The notes under the pieces: generated by a model
What the model saw: only the letters and a program-made list of their open reading frames with translations
Told to the model about the DNA's origin: nothing
Databases searched by the model: none
Translations under genes and position numbers: made by a program
DNA from: Clostridium sp.
GTDB taxonomy: Bacteria > Bacteroidota > Bacteroidia > Bacteroidales > Muribaculaceae
NCBI GenBank assembly: GCA_023663805.1
Contig: JAMPGR010000001.1
Location: 35,523 to 99,522, forward strand
Direction: 5' to 3'
Length of the DNA stretch: 64,000 bases
Shown: piece by piece, positions 9,377 through 19,960 of the stretch
Layout: every line of letters starts with the position of its first letter
Position numbering within the stretch: the stretch's first letter is position 1

Positions 9377-11827
9377 ATGAACAATAACAAACTGGCGGCA
9401 GTCTCACTGCTGATAACCTTCCTCCCGACCCTGGCCGCAACACATAGTTTTACCGAAGGACGCTATCAGGTCACATATGACGACACAGCGAAAGAATTTA
9501 CTGTCAGTTGTGATGGTACAGAATTCCTCAAAAAAGCATACTCGGAAGTAACATATAACATCCTGGGCGAGTCAGCGGACCGGACGATATCATCGCGACA
9601 GATTGCGGCAACCGCCGCGACCGAACAGGTCGACGACTGCTTCGGACGAGGTGTTTCCCATCAATTTGTCTTTACTGACGGTACGGCTACAATGCGCCAG
9701 TATTTCAACTTCTACAGCGATACACACTTCATCTGCTACAACACCGTTGAATCGAACGACGGAGAGACGATTCTCCAGAGCCGCTATCTCGTTCCGCTTG
9801 CGGCGACCGAGACTTACTCAACCCCATTCCCATCGAACTCCAGTGTCCGTATGATCTGGGTTCCATTCGATAACGACGGACATGGACGATATCATAACTA
9901 CTCATTTTCGGCAATGAACGAATCTGACAGCTGGTCCCACGAAGTCAGTGCCGCATTCGATCCCGACAGCCGACGCGGTCTCGTCGCCGGATCGGTCGAC
10001 CACGACAAATGGAAGAGCGGAATCCAACTCTATGGCCGCTACGGATCGCGGCTCTATAAATTCGTCCTGCAGTCGGGTTTCACGAACGAGACGACCCGCG
10101 ACGCACTTCCCCACGGAAAAGTCAAGGGACAGACTGTGTCATCGGCCCGTTACATGGTCGGGATGTTCGATGACTGGCGCGAGGGACTGAACACCTTCGG
10201 CGACTGCTGTACGGCAAGCACGCCGCGCCCCGGATGGAAAGCCGGGAATCCGGTCGGCTGGAGCACCTACGGAGTCCAGCAGGAGAGAGTCAACGAGGAT
10301 GGGGTCCGCGATTGTCTCGATTTTATAAACGATAATTTCCGCGACGCTGGGTTCTACGATTCCGAGGACCTCGTTTCGGTCTCGTTCGACGCCTGCGCCA
10401 ACGACAACATCAGCGACTACAAAATCCAGCAACTGATTAAAAACAAACTGACTCCGGAGAATATGGTTCTCGGAATGTACGGCGGTCATCTTTGTGTATG
10501 GCCCTGGGCTCTAGACTCGAAAATCGACGGCACGGGAGTCGGGCCGAACCCTGACTATGTCGGGCGCAACATTGCCCTGCGTGTCAACGGCGAGATTTAT
10601 CCGATGCCCTGCAACGGCGCAGTCGCTGTCGACCCGACTCATCCGGCCGTCAGACTGAATCTCGAAAAGTTCATGAAAAAATGGGCCGGATGGGGTGTCA
10701 AATATATCAAAATGGACTTTCTGAACTGCGGTATCATCGAGGGTGACAAATGGTATGATCCCGAAATTACAACCGGAGTCATGGCCTATAACTACGGCAT
10801 GAAGATGATGTATGACCTGGCCGAACAATATGGAATATATATCGTCGAGGCTATGTCGCCGCTCTTCCCATACAACTATGCCCACGGCCGTCGTACATGC
10901 TGCGACCGCTTCTCGAAAATCGACGAGACAGAATATGTCATGAACGCAATCTCCTATGGCTGGTGGACCGACCGTCTCTATACCGTCAACGATCCCGACC
11001 AGCTCGTTCTGGTCGGACGAAACAACAAAAAGTCCGAAACAATCGGGGAAAACCGCGCGCGCGCAACCTCCGGAATGGTTACCGGGGCTTATATCTGGGG
11101 CGACAACTTCTCGGATCGTTGTGTCCATACAAGCGCCGAGGAAGCCTCGAAACAAGGAGTTTCGGTTGGCGATCCGGTAGGCTGGGTCGACGAATCGAAA
11201 CAACGCGCACTCGAAATCATGAGCAATGCCGAGGTAAACCGCTACGTCCGCACCCACACCGGATCGTTCCAGCCCGTCGAAGGGGGTGATCCGACGACGA
11301 TCCTGAACGGTTCGAACCAACAGTCTGAGCGACTCTTCTACCGCTATCTTCCTGAAGAGAGATGCTGCTATGTCGCCGCGTTCTGTTTCTCGAAATATTC
11401 GAACTACTCTGCTTCTCTTACATGGGAACGCCTCGGTATCGTCGGCGAACAGATAACGGGAATCCGCGAAATCTGGCTCGGAGAGGATATCGACTTTGAC
11501 GACAACGGCTTTAAAGTTTCAGTCCCGAAAGCCGACGCACGCGTCTACCGGATTGACTTCTATCGCGATCCGACCGGAATTGCCGGAACTGTCCGGGACA
11601 ATTCCACGGTGTCCGTCACCGCTAACGACGGGATTGTCTGCGTCAAAGCCGGAACCGGAATCTCAGGTGTCCGGATCTTCGACCTGACGGGTCGGCAGAT
11701 TGCCGCCGCCGAAGTCGACGGTAGACTCGCGGCCGATATCCCGACAGGCTCCGTTGCCGGTCCGGTCATCGTCAGCGTCGCCCTGACCGACAATACCCTC
11801 GAAACAACAAAACTAATTATAAAATGA
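9377..11827 (+). CDS. Clan GH-D glycoside hydrolase (GH27/GH36-like) with C-terminal sorting-type domain
   Basis: This 816-residue protein is a divergent paralogue of the preceding enzyme. It has a signal peptide (about residues 1-20), a beta-sandwich, and a barrel with 'VGWSTYGVQ', 'KYIKMDFLNCG' and 'CCDRFSKIDETEY'. Asp447 is the likely nucleophile, and Asp510 or Asp516 the candidate acid/base. It differs from its neighbour by a C-terminal extension (about 735-816) that resembles a type IX secretion A-type sorting domain, with the typical 'VRIFDLTGRQI' start and a final basic 'KLIIK'. The neighbour ends without this, so the two may act in different compartments. The stop codon overlaps the start of the regulator gene by 4 bp (ATGA). 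Confidence 0.72.
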   Translation: MNNNKLAAVSLLITFLPTLAATHSFTEGRYQVTYDDTAKEFTVSCDGTEFLKKAYSEVTYNILGESADRTISSRQIAATAATEQVDDCFGRGVSHQFVFTDGTATMRQYFNFYSDTHFICYNTVESNDGETILQSRYLVPLAATETYSTPFPSNSSVRMIWVPFDNDGHGRYHNYSFSAMNESDSWSHEVSAAFDPDSRRGLVAGSVDHDKWKSGIQLYGRYGSRLYKFVLQSGFTNETTRDALPHGKVKGQTVSSARYMVGMFDDWREGLNTFGDCCTASTPRPGWKAGNPVGWSTYGVQQERVNEDGVRDCLDFINDNFRDAGFYDSEDLVSVSFDACANDNISDYKIQQLIKNKLTPENMVLGMYGGHLCVWPWALDSKIDGTGVGPNPDYVGRNIALRVNGEIYPMPCNGAVAVDPTHPAVRLNLEKFMKKWAGWGVKYIKMDFLNCGIIEGDKWYDPEITTGVMAYNYGMKMMYDLAEQYGIYIVEAMSPLFPYNYAHGRRTCCDRFSKIDETEYVMNAISYGWWTDRLYTVNDPDQLVLVGRNNKKSETIGENRARATSGMVTGAYIWGDNFSDRCVHTSAEEASKQGVSVGDPVGWVDESKQRALEIMSNAEVNRYVRTHTGSFQPVEGGDPTTILNGSNQQSERLFYRYLPEERCCYVAAFCFSKYSNYSASLTWERLGIVGEQITGIREIWLGEDIDFDDNGFKVSVPKADARVYRIDFYRDPTGIAGTVRDNSTVSVTANDGIVCVKAGTGISGVRIFDLTGRQIAAAEVDGRLAADIPTGSVAGPVIVSVALTDNTLETTKLIIK

Positions 11828-14800
11828 AACATTCGCGGCTTCTCTATATATTATTGCTGATCAGCACGACACTCGGGATAGCCCTCCCGGTGTCGGCCGC
11901 CAGAGTATATTCGTTCAACGCTATCAGCAACGACGAGGGGCTCTCTTCAAACTGCGTCAAGACTATCCTAAGAGACTCGTATGATTTCATGTGGTTCGGC
12001 ACCAAAAACGGCTTGAACCGCTACGACGGACAGACAATCCGTCAGTTTAACTGCTTCGACCCAAAAGCCCGTCGCGGAAACAACAATATCGGAGCACTCT
12101 ACGAAGACTCCGAAGCGAATCTGTGGGTCGGAACTGACCGCGGCGTCTACATTTTCAATCCTGAAACCGAGACATTCTCCTATTTTGACCGTAAGAGCAA
12201 GGATGGCCACGGAGTCGACAACTGGATCCAGGAAATCTGTGGCGACACCGAAGGCAACATCTGGATTCTCGCCCCCGGACAGGGTCTCTTCAAGGTTACG
12301 GCCGACGACGTCGAGTTCCACCGGATCGCGACATCGGACGACAGCCGCGATGATAAAACCGCATCTATCGGCTCGACTTCCTCCGGAGAGATTTTCGCCG
12401 GTACAATCCATGGAGGTCTGCTGCGTTACGATCCGCTCCATCATCAGTTCAAACAGATCCAGGGACCTGATCCGATCTACTCGCGTCTGCGAGAAAAAAC
12501 GATTCAGGCAATTCGCGAAACTTCGAACGGACGCCTGCTGATAGGAACCCAGGACGGCGAACTCTACCGAATCAATCCGACAACAATGGAAATCCGCGCC
12601 GTACGCTTCACACAACACGGGAAAATCTATCTCCGTTCGTTGCTTGTCTACGACGAAGAAATCTGGGTCGGGACCCAGAATGGCATCCATATAATCAACG
12701 AAACCGACCAGAACGAACAATATCTGACAGCGGCTTCGCATAACGTCAACGGTCTTAGCGACAATCTGATCTATACGATGTTGGCCGATACGGACAATAA
12801 TGTCTGGATCGGCACGATGTTCGGCGGGGTCAGTTTCTACCAGCGGCGGGGATTTGCCATCGAACGGTTCCTGGCCGGAAACTCGCCGAGCCTTCTGTCG
12901 AGCAACCGTATCCGCGGAATGGCCAAAGGCTCCGACGGACGGATCCTGATTGGAACCGAAGACGGAGGAGTCAACCTGTTCAACCCCCTGAACGGTTCGG
13001 TCGAACCCCTCTCTCACCACTCCTCTCAGAAGTCGACATCTCTGATAATCCGATGTTTCGACGGACAAATCTATTCCGGACTCTCTCGCGAGGGGGTCGA
13101 GATATTCAGCCCCGGGATGACCGTCAGTCGGGTAGCCGCGACAGATTTGATCGGCTCGAACTCGAGCGTCTATGCGGTCTTGTCGGACCGCGACGGCTCG
13201 CTCTGGATTGGAGCAGACTGGGGTCTGTTCCGGCGCAAAAAGGGGGAAGAGAAGTTCGAGCGTATCCGCGAAATGAACGACATATGGGTCTTCGACATGA
13301 TCCAGTCGTCAGACGGGTCGATCTGGATTGCCGGCATGGGCTACGGAGTCTGCCGAATCGATCCGGTCTCCGGGAAAATCCGTAAATATATATTCGACGA
13401 GGCCCATACAAACGGCCTGCGATCAAACTCCGTCAGTTCGATCATGGAGGACAGCCGGGGAACCATATGGGTGTCGACCGACCGCGGCGGACTGAGCCGC
13501 TACCAGCCCGAAACAGACAATTTCGCAACAATCGATATGGAAGACGGCCTCCCCGACAACGTCGTCTACGACCTGCTCGAAGACAGCCGGGGATTCCTCT
13601 GGTTCGGAACTAACCGCGGACTTGTCAAATATGACCCCCGTAACTCGGTCATCAAAGTCTTCACAACTGCCGACGGACTACCCGGAAACCAGTTCAACTA
13701 CCATGCTGCTGTAATCGGCGACGACGGATGGTTCTATTTCGGAACGATTAACGGATTGATTGCGTTCAATCCCGAAACCGAAACAGGCGAACATCTGTCT
13801 CCGGTCTACTTCACGTCGCTCCGCCTGGGCAACTCGGAAATAACGCCAACGACACCCGGTTCACCCCTGAAGAAAACCATGATGTTCAACGACCGCATCG
13901 ACCTGCCCTACGACGCAACCCATATAAGCCTCGCTGTCGCCATACCGAACTACAGCAACAAAGGCTCTCTGCGCTACAGTTACCGGATCAAACCGCTATC
14001 CGACGACTGGATTTCTCTTCCCGCAGACCAGAACATCTCCTTCGCTTCGCTTGCTCCCGGCGACTATTTTCTCGACGTGCGCGTCAGCGGCGACGGCAAC
14101 GAGCGGATCAAATCGTTGCAGATCCATGTCGAACGTCCGTGGTATGCTCGATGGTGGGCATGGCTGCTATATCTCCTTGTTATATGCATTGTTGTAGCTG
14201 CGGCTTTCATAATATGGAAAAACCGCCGCGAACGCTCCCAGCGCGAACGCGAATATATGATGAAGATACGGACAGACAAGGAACTCTACGAGAACAAAAT
14301 CAAATTCTTCTCCGAGATAGCCCATGAAATCCGTACGCCACTGACTCTGATAAAGACGCCACTCGAGGCTATCGAAGAGATAGGTGTCGAGGACTCGCGC
14401 GTCGACCGGTACCTGAAGATGATGCGCAAAAACACAACACGCCTGCTCGAACTCGTCTCCCAGTTGCTCGACTTCCACAAAATCGGAAATTCACGCGAGA
14501 AACTGAATTTCGAGTATATCAATGTCTCTGCTCTCGTCTCCGATACGGCTGCACGATTCCAGGATTCGATAACGCTCCGCGGAAAAACTCTGACTCTGAA
14601 ACTGCCCGAGACTGCCGTCCAGGCTACTGTCGACAAAGAAGCCGTTACGAAAATTATCAGCAACCTGCTGTCGAACGCGATGAAATATGCCTCACACGAT
14701 ATCGAAGCGTCTCTAACTTCTGACGACAAAGAGTTGAAATTCAGTGTCCGCTCCGACGGAAACAAGATAACAGGAGAGGATGTCTATAGTATCTTCACCC

Positions 14801-15837
14801 CCTTCTACCGGCTCGAGATGGATTCCGATGCCGGAGGAGTCGGAATCGGTCTGCCTTTGTCGAGGGTTCTGGCGAGCATACACAACGGCTCGCTCATTCT
14901 CGAGGAGGATTCATCGAGTTTCAACACCTTTACACTGACACTCCCCCTGAAACAAGAGGGAGTAGAGTCGCCGATAGACAACGCAGATCCGGTTATGGCC
15001 GATTTTGTCATGGAGGACGAGCCGCAGCCCGTTGCCGGCGAAACTCCCTCGGGCTACTCGCTCCTTCTTGTCGAAGACAACAGCGAGATGCGCGCCTTCC
15101 TGAACGAGCAGCTGAGCCACCACTTCGTTGTCGACACAGCCGAGAACGGAAAAGAAGCGGTCGAACTACTGAAGACAAACCGCTATGATATTATCGTAAC
15201 CGATATTATGATGCCTGAAATGGACGGCTATGAATTCTGCCGGAAGGTCAAGGAGGATGTAGAACTCAGCCATATCCCGGTCGTGTTCCTGACCGCTAAA
15301 AATGACCTCGAGAGCAAAGTCGAGGCACTCAAATGCGGCGGCGAGGCTTATATCGAGAAACCTTTCTCGATCAAATATTTCCGCCAACAAGTCTACTCGC
15401 TGCTCGAAAACCGTCGCCACGAGCGTCGCTCGCTGATAAAAAAACCATTTTTCACCGTCGACAATATGCAGATGTCCAAGGCCGACGAAGAGTTTATGAA
15501 CAAGGTCGTCAAGACTATCAGCGATCATATCGCTGACGAAGAGTTCAACGTCGAAACGATGGCCGATGTGCTCTGTATGAGCCGCTCGAGTTTGCTTCGG
15601 AAGATCAAGGCACTATTCAACCTCTCCCCGATCGAACTGATTCGGCTCGTTAAACTGAAAAAATCGGCCGAACTGATAAAAGAAGGTAAATACCGAATCG
15701 GTGACATCTGTTATATGGTCGGAATTAATTCGCCAAGTTATTTCTCGAAACTCTTCCAGAAACAATTCGGCATGACACCCAAGGCATTCGAAATGCAGTG
15801 TCAGAAAAACTCGAGAGAAAACAACAAGAAATCCTGA
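11824..15837 (+). CDS. Hybrid two-component system sensor-regulator (HTCS) of the PUL
   Basis: This 1337-residue one-protein signalling system would sense a breakdown product in the periplasm and activate PUL transcription. In order: signal peptide (about 1-25); two-component regulator propeller (Reg_prop) repeats forming a double propeller (about 30-650, recurring 'WFGT.NGL.RYD'-type motifs); a Y_Y_Y domain (about 690-760); one membrane segment (about 777-797); HisKA with phospho-acceptor His833 in 'SEIAHEIRTPL'; HATPase with N-box 'NLLSNAMKYA' and G-box 'VGIGLPLSR'; a receiver with Asp1126 in 'VTDIMMPEMDG'; and a C-terminal AraC-type helix-turn-helix ending 'FQKQFGMTPKAF'. All key residues are present. 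It overlaps the upstream hydrolase gene by 4 bp and the esterase starts 4 bp after it. Confidence 0.97.
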   Translation: MKHSRLLYILLLISTTLGIALPVSAARVYSFNAISNDEGLSSNCVKTILRDSYDFMWFGTKNGLNRYDGQTIRQFNCFDPKARRGNNNIGALYEDSEANLWVGTDRGVYIFNPETETFSYFDRKSKDGHGVDNWIQEICGDTEGNIWILAPGQGLFKVTADDVEFHRIATSDDSRDDKTASIGSTSSGEIFAGTIHGGLLRYDPLHHQFKQIQGPDPIYSRLREKTIQAIRETSNGRLLIGTQDGELYRINPTTMEIRAVRFTQHGKIYLRSLLVYDEEIWVGTQNGIHIINETDQNEQYLTAASHNVNGLSDNLIYTMLADTDNNVWIGTMFGGVSFYQRRGFAIERFLAGNSPSLLSSNRIRGMAKGSDGRILIGTEDGGVNLFNPLNGSVEPLSHHSSQKSTSLIIRCFDGQIYSGLSREGVEIFSPGMTVSRVAATDLIGSNSSVYAVLSDRDGSLWIGADWGLFRRKKGEEKFERIREMNDIWVFDMIQSSDGSIWIAGMGYGVCRIDPVSGKIRKYIFDEAHTNGLRSNSVSSIMEDSRGTIWVSTDRGGLSRYQPETDNFATIDMEDGLPDNVVYDLLEDSRGFLWFGTNRGLVKYDPRNSVIKVFTTADGLPGNQFNYHAAVIGDDGWFYFGTINGLIAFNPETETGEHLSPVYFTSLRLGNSEITPTTPGSPLKKTMMFNDRIDLPYDATHISLAVAIPNYSNKGSLRYSYRIKPLSDDWISLPADQNISFASLAPGDYFLDVRVSGDGNERIKSLQIHVERPWYARWWAWLLYLLVICIVVAAAFIIWKNRRERSQREREYMMKIRTDKELYENKIKFFSEIAHEIRTPLTLIKTPLEAIEEIGVEDSRVDRYLKMMRKNTTRLLELVSQLLDFHKIGNSREKLNFEYINVSALVSDTAARFQDSITLRGKTLTLKLPETAVQATVDKEAVTKIISNLLSNAMKYASHDIEASLTSDDKELKFSVRSDGNKITGEDVYSIFTPFYRLEMDSDAGGVGIGLPLSRVLASIHNGSLILEEDSSSFNTFTLTLPLKQEGVESPIDNADPVMADFVMEDEPQPVAGETPSGYSLLLVEDNSEMRAFLNEQLSHHFVVDTAENGKEAVELLKTNRYDIIVTDIMMPEMDGYEFCRKVKEDVELSHIPVVFLTAKNDLESKVEALKCGGEAYIEKPFSIKYFRQQVYSLLENRRHERRSLIKKPFFTVDNMQMSKADEEFMNKVVKTISDHIADEEFNVETMADVLCMSRSSLLRKIKALFNLSPIELIRLVKLKKSAELIKEGKYRIGDICYMVGINSPSYFSKLFQKQFGMTPKAFEMQCQKNSRENNKKS

Positions 15838-15841
15838 AACA

Positions 15842-17773
15842 ATGAACAATAATCTAAAAAAACTATCAATCGCAACACTTGGTGCGACACTACTACCGGC
15901 CGCCGCGGCGGCGTTGTCGATCCCGTCGTTCTTCAGCGACAATATGCTCCTGCAGCAGAATTCGGTTCTGACCATCCCGGTCTCCGACACCCGGCCCGGA
16001 ACCCGCGTCGAGGCAATCCCCTCCTGGGGGTCTGCCGTATCGGCCAAAGCCGACAAATCGGGGCGTGCCGGACTGAAACTCAAGACTCCCGAGGCCGGGG
16101 GACCATTTTCCCTGACTGTCATCGCCGCCAACGATACAATCCGCCTGATTAACATTCTGTCAGGCGAACTGTGGCTCTGCTCCGGCCAGTCGAACATGGA
16201 GTTTCCCGTCAACGGATGGATAAACATCATGAACCACGACGAAATCATCGGCAACGCCCATCGTCCCGACATCCGTCTGCTCCAGATTCGCGACGTAACA
16301 TCCTTTGTCCCACAAAACGACACAGAAGTAACAATGGGCGGATGGGCCGAAGCCAACTCATCGTCGATCCAGGATTTCTCGGCCATTGCCTATCTTTTCG
16401 CAACAAGACTCCACGACGAACTGAAAGTTCCGGTCGGAGTGATAGACTGCTGTTGGGGCGGAACTCCGGCCGAGGCATGGACATCGGCCGAAGCTCTCGG
16501 CGCCGTACCCGGGTTCGATGACGAATTGTCGATGCTCAGGCGCAGCGGCGGAGACCGTTCCGAAATGGAACGACTCTGGAACGAACTCCATGACTCCAGG
16601 ATGGCAGAAGCCCACGCGAAAATCAAGGATTTCGACAAGGGTCAGATACAGCCGGGATGGCGAAAGTTCAGCGTCCCCGGCTTCTGGGAAGAAAATATCG
16701 CTCCCGGACTCGACGGGATTGTCTATGTTCAGACCCAGTTTGAACTGACCGCAGAACAGGCCACCGCTCCGGCAACGCTCCATCTCGGAGCAATCGACGA
16801 CGAGGACGTTGTCTGGCTTAACGGACAGCAGGTCGCTTCGGGAGCAGGTTTCGCAACACCGCGCCACTACAATATCGACCCGCCGACTCTGCACGCCGGC
16901 AAAAATATCCTGACAATCCAGATAACCGATATGTCGGGCGAGGGTGGATTCCGTGCATCGCCCGGCGATATCTTTGTCGAAACCTCCGCCGGAAACATTC
17001 CTCTCGCCGGGGAATGGGGCTTCGACATCGGAGTAAGTTTCGCCGATATCCCCCCCCTCCCCGCTTCGGTCGGCGGTTCGAGTTTCCCTTCTGTTCTCTA
17101 TAATGCGATGCTTTCGCCGCTGCATGTCATGCCTGTCAAGGGTGTCCTCTGGTATCAGGGGTGCGCAAATGTCGGACGTGCCGAACAATATGAACCGCTC
17201 TTCCAGGCTCTGATCCGGGACTGGCGCTCGCTCTGGGGCTACGATATGCCTTTCTATTTCGTCCAGCTCGCCGGGTGGTTGAAACCCCGTGCACTCCAGC
17301 CCGATTCGGAATGGGCGGCTCTGCGGAACGCGCAGTGCAAGGCGCTCGCTTTAGCCAACACATCGATGGTATCGGCCATCGACCTCGGTAATCCCGCCGA
17401 TATCCATCCGCGCAACAAACAGGAGGTCGCCCGTCGTCTGGCAGAGACTGCCCTGACCCGGGAATATGGCCGTAACTACGACTACACGGCTCCCGTCCTG
17501 ACCGAAGCCCGAAATGAAGGCAACCGAATCGTCCTGACTTTCGACCGCCCGGTCGAGTCCCGTAGTTCGGCGGTTACCGGCTTTATTGTCGGCGACGCCA
17601 AGGGTAATTTCGCTGTTGCCCGCGGAGTTCGGACCGCACCCACGACAATCGAACTCTCGGCTGTAGAAATCGACGCTCCGGTTGTCGCACGCTACAACTG
17701 GGCCGACTATCCCGGCGGAAATCTCTACGGAGAAAACAACCTTCCGGTCGCCCCCTTCGCAACCGATAAATAG
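15842..17773 (+). CDS. SGNH-type esterase, sialate O-acetylesterase family (SASA)
   Basis: The 643-residue protein has an N-terminal signal peptide (about 1-24) and a split SGNH hydrolase fold. The nucleophile motif 'CSGQSNMEF' places Ser117, and the catalytic Asp/His motif 'DIHP' places Asp520 and His522. The block 'LWYQGCANVGRAEQYEPLF' is the conserved family segment. A carbohydrate-binding-like jelly-roll insert lies at about 255-400, between the two halves. Family members remove O-acetyl groups from sialic acid, but many PUL members act on acetylated plant or microbial glycans, so the exact substrate is open. No sialidase is present in the window, which makes sialic acid less likely. It probably exposes acetylated sugars to the neighbouring hydrolases. 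Confidence 0.85.
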   Translation: MNNNLKKLSIATLGATLLPAAAAALSIPSFFSDNMLLQQNSVLTIPVSDTRPGTRVEAIPSWGSAVSAKADKSGRAGLKLKTPEAGGPFSLTVIAANDTIRLINILSGELWLCSGQSNMEFPVNGWINIMNHDEIIGNAHRPDIRLLQIRDVTSFVPQNDTEVTMGGWAEANSSSIQDFSAIAYLFATRLHDELKVPVGVIDCCWGGTPAEAWTSAEALGAVPGFDDELSMLRRSGGDRSEMERLWNELHDSRMAEAHAKIKDFDKGQIQPGWRKFSVPGFWEENIAPGLDGIVYVQTQFELTAEQATAPATLHLGAIDDEDVVWLNGQQVASGAGFATPRHYNIDPPTLHAGKNILTIQITDMSGEGGFRASPGDIFVETSAGNIPLAGEWGFDIGVSFADIPPLPASVGGSSFPSVLYNAMLSPLHVMPVKGVLWYQGCANVGRAEQYEPLFQALIRDWRSLWGYDMPFYFVQLAGWLKPRALQPDSEWAALRNAQCKALALANTSMVSAIDLGNPADIHPRNKQEVARRLAETALTREYGRNYDYTAPVLTEARNEGNRIVLTFDRPVESRSSAVTGFIVGDAKGNFAVARGVRTAPTTIELSAVEIDAPVVARYNWADYPGGNLYGENNLPVAPFATDK

Positions 17774-17812
17774 AATCATCATCAGAACAAACCAATAACC
17801 CGAATAATCCCA

Positions 17813-19960
17813 ATGAATCAGAAATCTGCCCTGATCGCATTTTTGCTTGCCCCCGCACTTATGCAAGCAGAAGATATCGTGATCGAGACCAACAATACGG
17901 CTTTGGTCTATAACGTCGCCGACAATGGCCGCGTATATCAAAAATATTTCGGCAAACGGCTCTCCAATAAATCCGACTATACCCATATTCCCAACGGACC
18001 TGAAGCGATTATCACCCACGGAATGGAGGATTATTACGAGCCCGCACTCCACATCAACCACCCCGACGGAAACACGTCGACTCTTCTGACCTATAACGGT
18101 CATGAAACGACGACCTTGGCCGACGGTGCGACCCAGACAGTCATAACCCTGAGCGACCCCGTATACAAAGACGAAGTCAAACTCGTATACGTCGTCTATC
18201 CCGAACACGATATCTATAAATCCCACACCGAGATAACAAACAAGGAAGGGAAGCCCGTCGAGATGGAAAAATACGCCTCTTCGATGCTTCATTTCGACGG
18301 CGGTGAATACTATCTGACCCAGTTCAACGGCGACTGGGCATCGGAAGCCAACGCAACCGAGACAAAACTCGTATACGGCAAAAAACAACTCGACACGAAA
18401 CTTGGCGCCCGGGCCAATATGTTCTGCTCGCCGTTCTTCCAGATTGCGCTCGACCAACCGGCTTCAGAAAACGCCGGAGACATCCTCGTCGGCACACTCG
18501 GCTGGACCGGCAATTATCGTTTTACATTCGAGGTCGACCACCTCGGCCAACTACGTGCTATCTCCGGAATCAACCCCTATTTTTCCAAACGTACACTCCA
18601 GAAGGGGGAAACCTTCAAGACTCCCGAATTCATCTTTACACTCTCGGATGCCGGGCGCGGCAAAGCAAGCCGTAATTTTCATGACTGGGCCCGCGACCAT
18701 CAGTTCTATAAAGGTAATGACACCCGCATGACCCTGCTCAACAACTGGGAAGCCACATATTTTGACTTCGACGAAGAGAAACTGAAGAAACTTATCGGCG
18801 AGGCAAAAGAACTTGGTGTCGATATGTTCCTTCTCGACGACGGTTGGTTCGGCAACAAGTATCCCCGCCATAGCGACACCCAGGGTCTCGGCGACTGGGA
18901 GGAGACCGCTGACAAACTTCCGAATGGTATCGGCGCACTAACCGCCGAAGCCAAGAAGCAGGGTGTGAAATTCGGTCTCTGGATTGAGCCGGAAATGGTT
19001 AACCCCAAGAGCGAACTCTATGAGCAGCATAAGGACTGGGTTATTACCCTCCCCAACCGCGATGAATATTATTTCCGCAACCAGCTTGTGCTCGACCTGA
19101 GCAACCCGAAGGTTCAGGACTACGTTTTTGGCGTAGTTGACAATCTGATGACCAAATATCCCGACATCGCATTCTTCAAATGGGACTGCAACTCTCCGAT
19201 AACCAACATCTACTCGAACTATGAGAAGATGAACCAGAGCCATCTCTATGTCGATTATGTTCGCGGCCTCTATAATGTTCTTGAGCGTATTCAGCAGAAG
19301 TATCCAGACCTGATGATGATGATGTGTTCTGGTGGTGGTGGCCGCTGTGATTACGAAGGATTGAAATACTTCACAGAGTTCTGGCCCAGCGACGACACTG
19401 ACCCGATCGAACGTCTTTATATCCAGTGGGGTATGTCGCAAGTGTTCCCCGCCAAAACACTCTGCGCCCATGTAACGACGTGGAACCGCTCAACTCCCGT
19501 CAAATTCCGTACCAATGTGGCCATGATGGGCAAGCTCGGTTTCGATCTCAAACTCGACGATATGAACGATGAAGAGGTGGAATACTGCAAAAAAGCCATT
19601 AAGAACTATAATGCACTGAAACCCATTATACTCGACGGTGACCAATACCGCCTTGTTTCGCCCTACGAGGGTCAGCATGCCGCGACGATGTATGTAGGCA
19701 AGAATGATGGCGACGCCGTTCTCTTTACCTTCGATATCTATCCCCGCTATAAACAGAACATCTGGAAATCTGAATCGAACGTGAAACTTAACGGATTGAA
19801 TCCCGCAGCACGCTACAAGGTGACTGAAATCGACAGTCCTCACGGATGGGAAGATGACACAATCGGCGAATATTCCGGCGAATACCTTATGACTGTCGGT
19901 TTGCCGCTGTTCACTCTGAATCGCCTCAACAGCCGTGTATTCACGATAAATAAAATATAA
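17813..19960 (+). CDS. GH36 alpha-galactosidase
   Basis: This is a canonical GH36 alpha-galactosidase removing terminal alpha-linked galactose. The 715-residue protein has a signal peptide ending around 'MQA', residue 19, an N-terminal beta-supersandwich and a TIM barrel with 'LLDDGWFG', 'GLWIEPEMVNP', 'FFKWDCN' and 'CSGGGGR'. Asp458 in KWDCN is the nucleophile, and Asp527 in 'PSDDTDPIERL' the probable acid/base. A short C-terminal beta domain closes the protein. Length and motifs are normal for the family. The stop codon shares one base with the start of the GH92 gene (TAATG). By eye the codon choice drifts in the second half of the gene (more G/T-ending codons); see findings. Confidence 0.94.
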   Translation: MNQKSALIAFLLAPALMQAEDIVIETNNTALVYNVADNGRVYQKYFGKRLSNKSDYTHIPNGPEAIITHGMEDYYEPALHINHPDGNTSTLLTYNGHETTTLADGATQTVITLSDPVYKDEVKLVYVVYPEHDIYKSHTEITNKEGKPVEMEKYASSMLHFDGGEYYLTQFNGDWASEANATETKLVYGKKQLDTKLGARANMFCSPFFQIALDQPASENAGDILVGTLGWTGNYRFTFEVDHLGQLRAISGINPYFSKRTLQKGETFKTPEFIFTLSDAGRGKASRNFHDWARDHQFYKGNDTRMTLLNNWEATYFDFDEEKLKKLIGEAKELGVDMFLLDDGWFGNKYPRHSDTQGLGDWEETADKLPNGIGALTAEAKKQGVKFGLWIEPEMVNPKSELYEQHKDWVITLPNRDEYYFRNQLVLDLSNPKVQDYVFGVVDNLMTKYPDIAFFKWDCNSPITNIYSNYEKMNQSHLYVDYVRGLYNVLERIQQKYPDLMMMMCSGGGGRCDYEGLKYFTEFWPSDDTDPIERLYIQWGMSQVFPAKTLCAHVTTWNRSTPVKFRTNVAMMGKLGFDLKLDDMNDEEVEYCKKAIKNYNALKPIILDGDQYRLVSPYEGQHAATMYVGKNDGDAVLFTFDIYPRYKQNIWKSESNVKLNGLNPAARYKVTEIDSPHGWEDDTIGEYSGEYLMTVGLPLFTLNRLNSRVFTINKI

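Noticed and set aside
9377..11827. Proof of a type IX secretion system from the sorting-type tail
   Set aside because: No secretion component genes are in the window, and similar tails occur in gut Bacteroidales where their export route is unclear.
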